From Psoroptes ovis (lineage: Eukaryota > Arthropoda > Arachnida > Sarcoptiformes > Psoroptidae), in the NCBI GenBank assembly GCA_002943765.1, contig PQWQ01000029.1, positions 1 through 64,000 of the forward strand: 64,000 bases of DNA, given 5' to 3'. This document shows positions 1 through 11,600 of the stretch, piece by piece (within the stretch, counting starts at the first letter, position 1; the number at the start of each line of letters is the position of its first letter). Position numbers and translations under genes: made by a program. The notes below the pieces were generated by a model. That model had not been told where the DNA came from. It was given only the letters and a program-made list of their open reading frames with translations, and did no database searches.

Positions 1-1553
1 TTTTATTAGCCTTAGATTTTTTCGATTTTTTGAAAAATTTTGACGATGGATAGCCTTAGATTTTTTCGATTTTTTGAAAAATTTCCACGTACTATAGCCT
101 TAGATTTTTTCGATTTTTTGAAAAATTTCCACGTACTATAGCCTTAGATTTTTTCGATTTTTTGAAAAATTTCCACGTACTATTGCCTTAGATTTTTTCG
201 ATTTTTTGAAAATTTTGGCGATGGATAGCCTTAGATTTTTTCGATTTTTTGAAAAATTTCCACGTACTATTGCCTTAGATTTTTTCGATTTTTTGAAAAT
301 TTTGACGATGGATAGCCTTAGATTTTTTCGATTTTTTGAAAAATTTCCACGTACTATAGCCTTAGATTTTTTCGATTTTTTGAAAAATTTTGACGATGGA
401 TAGCCTTAGATTTTTTCGATTTTTTGAAAATTTTGGCGATGGATAGCCTTAGATTTTTTCGAAATTTTCGAAATTTTGGCGATGGATAGCCTTAGATTTT
501 TTCGAAATTTTCGAAATTTTGGCGATGGATAGCCTTAGATTTTTTCGATTTTTTGAAAAATTTTGGCGATGGATAGCCTTAGATTTTTTCGATTTTTTGA
601 AAAATTTTGACGATGGATAGCCTTAGATTTTTTCGATTTTTTGAAAAATTTCCACGTACTATAGCCTTAGATTTTTTCGATTTTTTGAAAAATTTCCACG
701 TACTATAGCCTTAGATTTTTTCGATTTTTTGAAAAATTTCCACGTACTATTGCCTTAGATTTTTTCGATTTTTTGAAAATTTTGGCGATGGATAGCCTTA
801 GATTTTTTCGATTTTTTGAAAAATTTCCACGTACTATAGCCTTAGATTTTTTCGATTTTTTGAAAAATTTTGACGATGGATAGCCTTAGATTTTTTCGAT
901 TTTTTGAAAATTTTGGCGATGGATAGCCTTAGATTTTTTCGATTTTTTGAAAAATTTCCACGTACTATTGCCTTAGATTTTTTCGATTTTTTGAAAATTT
1001 TGGCGATGGATAGCCTTAGATTTTTTCGATTTTTTGAAAAATTTCCACGTACTATAGCCTTAGATTTTTTCGATTTTTTGAAAAATTTTGACGATGGATA
1101 GCCTTAGATTTTTTCGATTTTTTGAAAATTTTGGCGATGGATAGCCTTAGATTTTTTCGATTTTTTGAAAAATTTCCACGTACTATTGCCTTAGATTTTT
1201 TCGATTTTTTGAAAATTTTGACGATGGATAGCCTTAGATTTTTTCGATTTTTTGAAAAATTTCCACGTACTATAGCCTTAGATTTTTTCGATTTTTTGAA
1301 AAATTTTGACGATGGATAGCCTTAGATTTTTTCGATTTTTTGAAAATTTTGGCGATGGATAGCCTTAGATTTTTTCGAAATTTTCGAAATTTTGGCGATG
1401 GATAGCCTTAGATTTTTTCGATTTTTTGAAAAATTTTGGCGATGGATAGCCTTAGATTTTTTCGATTTTTTGAAAAATTTTGGCGATGGATAGCCTTAGA
1501 TTTTTTCGATTTTTTGAAAAATTTTGTCGATGTATAGTCTTAGATTTTTTCGA
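1..1553. repeat. Satellite array of 43/44-bp monomers
   Basis: About 35 head-to-tail monomers, each with the core ATAGCCTTAGATTTTTTCGA followed by a T-run, GAAAA and a variable tail. Tail types alternate: CCACGTACT, GACGATGG and GGCGATGG. A rarer form replaces the centre with CGAAATTTTCG. The order of tails shows a five-monomer higher-order unit (about 218 bp) repeated around 780-1320. The stretches 206-403 and 1122-1319 translate identically. The array is cut by the left edge of the window and decays at 1510-1570. The short open frames inside it are by-products of the repeat. Confidence 0.95.
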
Positions 1554-2738
1554 TTTTTTCAAAAATTTCCCCATACTATATTCTATCTTATAAATTTTTT
1601 CAGATAATCTCATAGGTCGAATAAAAATATCACCAACACAAACATAATGAAAGCTCGTATAATCCGATTGAAGGTGAAAAAAAAATGTTTGAATAAAAAA
1701 ATTTCATCAAACTTGAAATAATAAAAAATGGATATATAGCTCTGTAAGGTGTATAAAAACGGCCGTTTTGTAAATTCAACACATTCAGCAGCTATTGTAC
1801 ACCAACACCAAATATTATATATTGCATTATATGTTCATCAAACGAAAACGATCAATACCTCTCAAAAAAAAAAAAAAAAAAAGAACAAAACAAAAGAAAA
1901 AAAAATGAAAATGAAAATAATAATTGACAATTACCAAAAAAGAAAAAAAAGTAAAAATAGATCATAATCCATCAAATGTGAATGAATGAATGTGGAGCCA
2001 TTTGATTCAATGTAATGGCTAATACACGAAATTTTTTTCTTCTGGAAAATTTATTCAAAATTTCACTTGAAGAATAATCGCAAAATGATTTCCATTTTTG
2101 TTGTTTTCAACCATGATCAACCGAACAATAATAATGATGATGATAATTGTATTTCAATACATGATATCATTATTGATGATGATGATCGTTTACTTTTCCC
2201 GATTCAATCGTTATTGATTCAGGCCAATACATGTCCAAATAATTAATTTTGAGGATATTTGACAATATTCGATGTCGAATGATTGTCCAATTGATGATGC
2301 TGACAACAATTGTCATTGTTTTCAGGTTTCGATTTTCAATTTTTGCGATTGATTGATTGTTAATTGATTGATCGCTTGTCTTCAAGACGATTTAATTGAC
2401 CATTGAAGCTCATTTTGGAAAAAATGAAATTGATTTTTGATCGTTTAAATTCAATTCAATACAAGTCAGTTGGTATCTTTGAATTACAAGGTATTACTTA
2501 CCTTTGAATTTTTCATTTCATTTCCATAACCTTTTAAATTAATTAAAAGGTTCAAGCCGTTCAAGCTCACCAAACACGTCACAAGATGATCAATTATTCA
2601 TCATTTTTGAATAATCTCATTCAAAAATGCATATCATTAGCCATTATTCGAGGTTTTAACCCTTTTGAATTTTTGAAAATGAAAAATGTTTGACCAGCCA
2701 CAAATAATAACAAAAAACAGGCGAAACATTGTCTATTT

Positions 2739-2925
2739 CAGTCATTCTCAACCGGTGTTCCGCGGCACTTTAGTGTTCCGCCAGATTCCAAAAATGTGCC
2801 GCCAAATTTCGGAAATCTAACTCATTCCTTTACTATTCCCTTACTTGGTGTGCCGCAAGATTTTGGAAATAAAGGCTTTTCTTTTTTTCAGTGTGCCGCG
2901 GCGAAAAAAAGGTTGAGAATGACTG
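2739..2925. mobile_element. hAT-type MITE with 8-bp target duplication
   Basis: A 187-bp element with terminal inverted repeats starting CAGTCATTCTCAACC and ending GGTTGAGAATGACTG. Similarity continues inward (CCGCGGCAC on the left, GTGCCGCGG on the right). The flanks carry a perfect 8-bp direct repeat, GTCTATTT, at 2731-2738 and 2926-2933. An 8-bp duplication and CAG...CTG ends of this form are typical of hAT elements. No coding capacity, so it is non-autonomous. Confidence 0.9.
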
Positions 2926-3391
2926 GTCTATTTTATTTAATGTTTTCAAATCGTGATTTGATTACTTTGATACGAATCGTCTCAAACAAATGACAAGAAC
3001 CAATGATATTCAAAGCATACATAAAACAACAATGGAAAATGGTTACAATTTTCCAGATTTTGCTCTAAAATTGATGAAATGAAATGACAATTTACAAATA
3101 AAAAATTTACCCGAAATGTCAAATACATAGATTTTCAATGGAAAATTTTTGTTTTGTCAAAAATCAAATCATTAAATGAATTTGAAATATATGTTTATTA
3201 TTATAATTGTAATAATAGTTTAACAATGATAATGATAATATAATATCAAAACATCATGAATATATCATTTGATCATAATCATTTCATTTCATTTCATTCA
3301 TTCATTGAATCCATTTATGATGTTTAGGGTTTGGATTTAAATTTAGAAATTTGAAAATTTTTCATTGGAAAATAATGCATTTAAGCAAATA

Positions 3392-3472
3392 TTAGGTTGT
3401 CTCATAAGTTCTTGCCGTTTTTCGAATAGAAAAAATTGAAAAAAAACGGCAAGAACTTATGGGACAACCCAA
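3392..3472. mobile_element. Mariner-type MITE copy 1 (symmetric subfamily)
   Basis: An 81-bp near-palindrome beginning TTAGGTTGTCTCATAAGTTC and ending with its near-complement, flanked by TA on both sides. Both arms carry a TTGCCGTTTTT-like interior, so it folds into one long hairpin. Size, ends and TA target resemble MADE1-like palindromic mariner derivatives. Confidence 0.88.
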
Positions 3473-5655
3473 TATATGCACAGATATATGTTCATTGTAT
3501 ATTTTTGGTGATTCTTTTGAACATGAAAAAAAAATGAACGAAAATAGTTCAAAAACACCCCGTAAACTCATATCTGAAAATTTTAATGGATGTAAATGTA
3601 TATGATCTTCAATAAATGAGCGTTGAAATTTACGGCCAGAATTAAGGTAAAAATCGAACTGAATTTTTGATTGACAAGTGAAAGGAAAAGATATTTTCAA
3701 AGGTTTATTCGACAATTGTTTAAATGATTGATTAAATATTCAATGGAATAGCATTTCCGATTGAAATATCAGGCGAAATTCTGCTTGTTTTTCTGTGTAA
3801 AATCAGATTAAAAGTTGAAATTCGGGCAAGATTTTTCCCAAGCATGAATTTAGACCAATTTTGGCTGCAATTCATTGCATGAATATTGGAAAAAAACAGG
3901 AATCACTTTTACTTATTTCACAGTTTTTGATTGATTATAAGATTTATGATAATCAAACTTAGTATCAGACTTAGTACTGGTTCAATGAACAGGCTGCAAT
4001 TATTCGATTAGTATTACAATATTCATATTCAATCGTCATTAGTATTCAGTATTTTTCAATTTTTAAATTTGACCAACTAACCAACAACAACAACTAATAA
4101 CCGCTCATCGATCATAATATGTCAATGACCAGATTATAATCGATTATAAATAATTTAATTATGGTCATTTACAGAAAAGCCGAAGCAAGGGTTTCAAGCA
4201 AGCTACTTGACCGATTTCTTTTGAGAAACAAAAAAAAAATGATTCATACGTGACAATTAATACATATACCATCATAGATTTCTCTTGTTTTCAATTTCAC
4301 AATTCCGAAACAAATATTTAAATATTTGAATTTCTCTCAATTTCAAAGGGAGACCTCACAAAATAATAGTATTTTTGCGGGAAAATGTAAATAAATAATT
4401 CTTTATTTCATTTTTCATATTAACATCCATTCATATATCTATCTATCGATATGAAATTCAACAATCAAAATGGTCATAGCTATTGGAAAAAATGAACAAA
4501 AATAATGGAAAAATACCGTTAGTATTTGTCCATTGTTTTCATATTTGAATTTTCTTCACCGAATGATGATGATGATGATGATGATCACATTCAAATAGCT
4601 TCATTGCATACAACAGTACACAATATCACAATACCCGAAATTGTGTCCATTCTCTTTCTCTCCTCAATTCCATTTGCACATCTGAAAAAGCCAAATTCGA
4701 GGATAAAATGAATCAAACAAATGAAAATAAAATGAATTTTCAAATAACATAAAAATTTTCAAAAATTACAATGGTTTCTCTTTCGATGATGGCATCAGCC
4801 GTTTAATATTGGTTTGTATATTCTCTGTATGAAAGGTTCCACACGACCAATAAATGTGTTTTGAATACACATTAAACGACCAAAAAATGTTTGAATTTTC
4901 AATTGAATTTTATGGGAAAAATAATACGAAAATCTTTTTCGAAATTTTATGAGGTTGAGGGCTCTGTCTCTCTCTATCTCGAATTGATTCTCGCATTGAT
5001 TCAAACAAGATGACAAAATTTTCGAAATTTTTCAAAGTAAAAAATTGTTTACTTGTCCCAATAACAATAAATTTCACCTGAAATAACCGAAGAAAATACA
5101 AATACAATAAAAGATGCTTTTTAAGAAACTCTTTTTTTGATTATTCAAAGTCAATATGGTACTACTAATACTAATAACAATGTCTTCTATCATTTGATTT
5201 TTGTGGTTGATTCTGAAATTGAACCAAAAAAAACTTTCAAAGATGTTTTTAAAATGATTTGAGATTCATTTTTCAATTTAAAACCATTGGTCATTTGGAC
5301 AGTGATGAATAATACGAAATTGACACATGATTTGAATTATTTTCATTTGATTGAAATTTGTGATTAGTTTTTATGAATTGAAACATATTTGAATCATTTG
5401 ATTTAACAAAGTGAAAACAAATGTAAATGCCTGATTATCACCTTAATTAACGTCTTAATTTTAATTATTCTAATTAATTATTTTAATTAATCAAAAAAAA
5501 TTTATTATTCTTAATCAATTGAAATATATAAATGAATGAATGAATTACAAACGCACAGAATTTTTAAGATTTGAAAATTCTTCAATCAATCAATCAACAA
5601 CAAAAGAAAAAATTCTTCAAATTTTTAAATCTTCAATCACTTTTCTACGATTTCG

Positions 5656-8600
5656 ATGGCATTTGGCCTTAATCTATTGATAGCATCATTACCGGCCCTA
5701 ATACCGATGACAGCATTTTGGTTTTATGCTGTTACATTGCCACCAGTTTCACGAAGATATTGGGATACGGTAAGCTTATGCTTTATGAAATATAAAAAGT
5801 TCAACTTTAAATATTTATTAATTCAAAAGTCACGGTTTTTAGATCATTTTTTTTGACTAAAAATTAGATCAGAAAAACTATAATCTTTAAAATTCTAGAA
5901 TGCCAGGCAATAGCTGACTAGCTGTTGTGTAATTGTTAAAGGCAAAACTATAGTCTCACTTGATCGATTCTCTGATATCTTAATTCGGTCAATCAATTCG
6001 ATTCTGTGAAACACGAAATCATATTTCACACAAGTATTTTTCCAATCAATTTTCGAAAAATCAATCTTCTTCGAATCATAGAGAAATCAACATATTTAGA
6101 TTATGTAAGATTAACGATTAGTTTATTGATTAACTTATTATCATCAATTTCACGATTGGTGGTCATCAATTTCTTGGAAGCGTGAAACCATATGTACTCG
6201 AATGCTTTAAAACAATGTATAAGCAAATGAAAACAATAGCCTCAGTAACCTCATCATAACAGGTTTAGATTGATTTTTTTTTCTCAAATTTGAATTTTTA
6301 CTACTACAAATCTATTTTTGAGGTCATTAGTTTTTGATATATTGATCAATTGATCGGTTGATCAGTCAATCAATCAATCTATCGATCTATCATATCATTT
6401 ACACTTAAATAGTACTACTTTACATACCTTTTGATGTGTAGTATGTTGCCACAGTGTTTTCAAAGATTTTTACTTTGTATAAATTGATTTGAAAAAAAAC
6501 AGAACTATAGTCTATGGAAAAAAATCATGTTTTACATTTGTAAATTTGATTTGATTCGATTTAAATCATCATCATTCAATTTAAATATTCAAAAAACAAA
6601 ATTGAATTTTCTTCGAGTTTTTTATTTTTGAATTTTTCAATTGTAATTGATAGTACAGTGTATGCACACCGTCATAGCTTTTGCACGGTTATACAGCATG
6701 TATAAATCAAATCATGTACAAATGTATTCAATTGACATATGAGCTCTATTGACTCATATGTCAATGTTTTACATGAATAAATGTCAAATTTTAAGACAAT
6801 TCGAAGTAAAAAAAATGAACATGTAAAATTGATACGACGTAGAAAATTGATCATAAATTGGACAAACAGATAAATAAATCAAGTAAACAATAAGAACATG
6901 TAAGCAAGGAACAAGAGCCATAAATAGTATCATCATCATTCAATTCAGTTATTTGGTCATTATTATCATATGAAAAAAAAACTAAACAATTTTTGATAGA
7001 CAAATTTCGAATGCATTTCACTTTATAACATTTGAAATAATAATTCAAAGAAAATGAATCTAATTTCAAATCAAATCGATTAAATTAAATGAATGAATAC
7101 ATATTTACAAAAACACATATTCAGCTACCGTTTATGAATTAAAGGCTAGAGAAATTCATATAAAATTAATCGATCAAAGCATACATACCTTTGATCTGAT
7201 TTAAAAGCACAGAATTATTAAATTATCTAAGAGGAATTATTGAAAAAGAAATTCAAAGTAAATTAAATGAACAATTATAAAAATAGATTTTCGTTGATGT
7301 TTCGATTACAGATATCTATTCAGCTATTTTCAAAGGCAATCTTCAATTTCTTGATTTTTTCACTTTTTCAATTTTTAAATTATCTTAAAGTGTTTTGAAA
7401 AATTTGTGTCAAAGATCTTTAAATTTCTTCTTCAAAGGTGTCTGTGCTCGAACAGCTTCAATGCTTCGTGTATATGCCATAGACACACGCTATATTCAAA
7501 TTTTGGAAGTTTTTTTTACTTTGAAAATTGCTTTAAAAATCTATTCAAATCATTTCCATGTTATTATTAGTAGAATTTGATTGATTTACAAAATTGTTGC
7601 TGTTGTTGTTGTCTACGATATGCTTACCAGTAATAATAGCCCTTAAAAGAAACTCTGAATTACTTACCGTCTTTGATTTGTTTTTGATAATGTCTGGATT
7701 ATTCGTATAAGTTACTCTACAGAATACAACAAATAGACGTTGATTGAAGCAATTGAATGAATTGATAAAAGTGAAAGTATCAAATAATTTTAATTAATTT
7801 TCAATTAATCTTCGATAATTAAAAAAATTAATCAAACAAATTGAATTCGGGAAAATCGTGATGATTACCAAAAATAAGCATTGTTTCGCATTTTTTGGCT
7901 ATTGATTGAGCTAAGGCTATAACCTTTAATTAAATATTTACACACTATTCAAAATGATAGATTGAATGATGGTACAAATATTGAATAATTGCACAAATAT
8001 ACATGATTGAATTATGACCGAAACAAAAACCGGTGAAGAGAATAAAATCACTTTTATGAAAATTCAAATAAATGCATGACCATTCAACAAAAAGTCTTTG
8101 AAAATAATGATAAACAATGACAGCCAATACAACAACAATAGATTCATAGTTTAAAAATAATTTTTAAAACATTCAAACACTCATACACACACATACAAAT
8201 ACAATAAATTGAAAATAAATGTGAATAAACATTCAATTTCAAACATTGAGAATAAACCTGAGAAATATTAACATTTATTTTCATTTTTACCGATTTTAAA
8301 TATTTTGAATTTGAATTTTGGCTTTTTTTTCCATATGAAAATGATGGAAATATTAGGTTGTCCGATAAGTTCTTGCCGATTTTCTCATAATTACCCACAA
8401 TATAATCGGCAAAAATTTTTCGGACAATCTAATATATTTGAAAAATATTTTCATTATTACTATCTATTCAATGATTTCACAATTGATTTCAAATAATTTC
8501 AGATTCAGGCTGAAAAAAATTGGTCCTACATTTTTCTATATTTAAATGAATATTTTTCAAATCGAATTGAATTTTAAATAAATAAATGGTCGATTGATTC

Positions 8601-11600
8601 TTTTTGGGGATGCTTGGACTACCATTATTAAAATGAATGAATGATAAACACATTTTTTCTGTTCCGAAAATGAAGATTTGAGGTCAAAATTATTTATTTA
8701 TTATCATTTTAATATTTGCTGCTTACAATCATTTAACAGATCAAGTGTTTATGTATTTATTTTTGAAGATTTTCGAAAGATTTTCAAAAATACAATCTTT
8801 AAACAAACACATTGAATAAATACCTGGTTCAAAAATTGATTGTGTTTAATTGATTTATAAACAATTGTCTCTCTCTCGGGTATTTCTTGAAGAGTTTAAG
8901 AAAATCGACTTTTGTTTGATTTATTTACATTTTTAATCAAACTTTGAATCATATTAAAAATAACAAAATATCAAAATCATTGAAATTTTCAAAAATTGAA
9001 AATTGATTTAAATATATTTATGTGTTCAGTAGTGTTTCACATTCATCTTGAACAACACTTCACAAACACTTGAAGCAATACCTGGCTGTGAAAATCAATT
9101 CGATTCAATCGATTTGATTACATCAATTTAATACATGTGTGTATGGATGCGTGTAAATATATTTGGGATGTTTCAAAGATGATAAGAATTTTGAATAAAA
9201 TGAAGTACCAAACTTGAATTGAAAAATTGAATTTTACAAGTGGTACATGCGTAAAATAAGTAAATATAAATAGGTCGTGGTCGAATAAAACCAAGGGAAT
9301 GAATCAAAGAATCAAAAAAAAAAAAACAATTGTGTTTCGATTATTGTTTTCGGCGACCTTGGTCAACATTTGACCAAGTTTTCAAGGATGATTTCATGGA
9401 TTATTTAAGTGAAAATTTTGAATTTTCAATGTAAAATCATAACTTTCAATGAATCATTAGTGATTCAATATCAACACTGAAATATTCATTTCATTTCTTT
9501 CGAAATTTTCTTAGAGTTTAAAACAATCAAAGACAATTCTTGAGATATATTTTTCATTCGTAAAACATTTGATATCCCGCAATGTGATTGTCATATTTTC
9601 ATTGAAATTTTATTTTCTTGAGTGAAATTTTCAAAGAATAAAATGAAATATCATTGTATTTGCATAATATTTTCAGTTTGATTATGTTTCATTATTTGGT
9701 TTTTTGCATTAAACATTGATATTGAAAAAAATTTAGGACTAACCAAAACCCGAAAAAATGATTCAAAGAGTTTCCTATAATAACATAGAGTGATGCGGCC
9801 CCTGGAAAAAAATCGGAATAAAAGTTATCGCATCATGTTTTTGGTCAATAGAGATGAAAAAAAGTCAATGACGGTCACCAACAATTCTTGACCCTTCCGG
9901 TCCAAAAAGGGGGTCAAAAGTCAATAATTGCTATATCTCGGCCGTTTTAAGAGGTGAACTCTCAATTTTTTCAATAATTAAAGATTATCTAGTTATTAAT
10001 CATTCGTGAAAATATCATTGCTTAACATGATCGGCAAACCGAAATATATCCATTTGAAGTTACCATTGTCATTATCATATGGGCTGCCAGTTGACGTGTA
10101 CACGTCAAAACTGAAGTGCTCGGTGATTCGCTCAACAACTGTTTAAATAGTCGCTTAGAGCACAAGCACTTCTATGTTCATCATCAATTGATGACCATTT
10201 AAGCCCGAGCATAATCATTTAATGACATTTCGGCAACCACAGGACATAAACCACCATTTAACAGCCACCCTATATTATCTAAAATATATATCTAAAGAAA
10301 TATTTACAAGAAAAAATATTTAAAAAAAAAATTAAGAAAGAAAAATATTTACAAAGAAAAATCACTCTTCGATATCACTTTCGTTATCATCAAAAACCAT
10401 TGGACCGCTATGATCGAAGATGTTTGTCAGAGCCTCGGCTGGGAGGAATCTCCGGTTTTCGTACTTGCCAAAACTCAGATAAAAAATCAGAGCTGCGACA
10501 TGTGAACACGAACCAATGGTTCGGTTCCCGTTGGCACAAGTACAATAATGGCCTAATATTGAATCAAGGTCATGGCCATTCGGTAGATATTTTACATAAA
10601 CCCGGTAGGTCTTTGAATTGATATGCCTCGATCGAACCACCCATCGAATCAAAGACATATCACCCACCATTTTTTCTATCAGCAATTGATCATTGTCAGA
10701 TAGCATTTCTCCCAGGTATGTTATCGATTGTGATAGTTGATATGACCCAGTGAAAAATATTATCAATTGTTCTAGCGATAATTGCGGAAAATCTGCAAGA
10801 TCATTGCTCCCCATGCTGATGAATATGTTCTTTTTATAATTGAGATTATTATCTAGAACATATTGACCAAGATCGTTGTTGGTTAAATTCATTTTAAACA
10901 TTCGCAGCACAATTACATCAACATTGTCCTTATCGCTCGTGAATCGCTTACAAAAATTGTTCACCAGATAGCAAGCGATTCTGCAATACGTCGATGCTTT
11001 CGGCAGCGATTGATTCAGAAATTGGTGATGTAGAAGCTTATATTTTTGAGCTATGACTCCATGCACTGACCAACGGATTTTGGTAACAAAGCGTGACTGA
11101 TTGGATTCAGTTGTTGTTAACTGATTCCGTTGGCCTTTCAATGCTGGCATCATTACCTGATAACCAGACTGTTCCAAAAAAGACCGAACATCACGAAATC
11201 CTCGATCCAAAACAAAAATATCTCCTGTTAAAAGTAGCATAGAATTAATTGAGAACATTCAAAAAAATATGTATATTTGAACACTTACCTTTTCTTAAGA
11301 GTCGGGGCAATCCATTTGGGTTTTCGAGGATTCTTCTTAAAATAGTTGCATCATTGTCGCGTGCATAATACGGTCCGTATAGGTCTATGACGAAGCCATC
11401 AGTCGTGCATACCGTAAATGGTTTGCACAGGCTTGTCATTTTTTGACCCGAATAGGACTTGCGTTGATAAATGTTGTTTGACGACTTTTGATGGCGTAAA
11501 TAAGTGCCATCACAAATGATCACCAATCTTCCATCAACATTATCGCACAATTTGCGCACCATCAATGATGTATGTTCATTGATCAGGCAATCTCGGTCCA

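Larger units (their letters stand above)
1554..5655. other. Intergenic region upstream of the GMC oxidoreductase
   Basis: AT-rich DNA with no convincing exon. It contains a hAT-type miniature element (2739-2925), a mariner-type miniature element (3392-3472), homopolymer A/T tracts and simple GAT repeats. The open frames here are short and low-complexity. The promoter and 5' UTR of the gene starting at 5656 presumably lie at the right end, but no core promoter could be assigned. Confidence 0.6.

Noticed and set aside
206..1319. Repeated 65-aa open frames in the left-edge array
   Set aside because: They arise from the phase of the 43/44-bp satellite and repeat with it; there is no start context, domain or splice site.
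3392..3715. 107-aa minus-strand frame
   Set aside because: It runs through MITE copy 1 and has no domain or codon signal.
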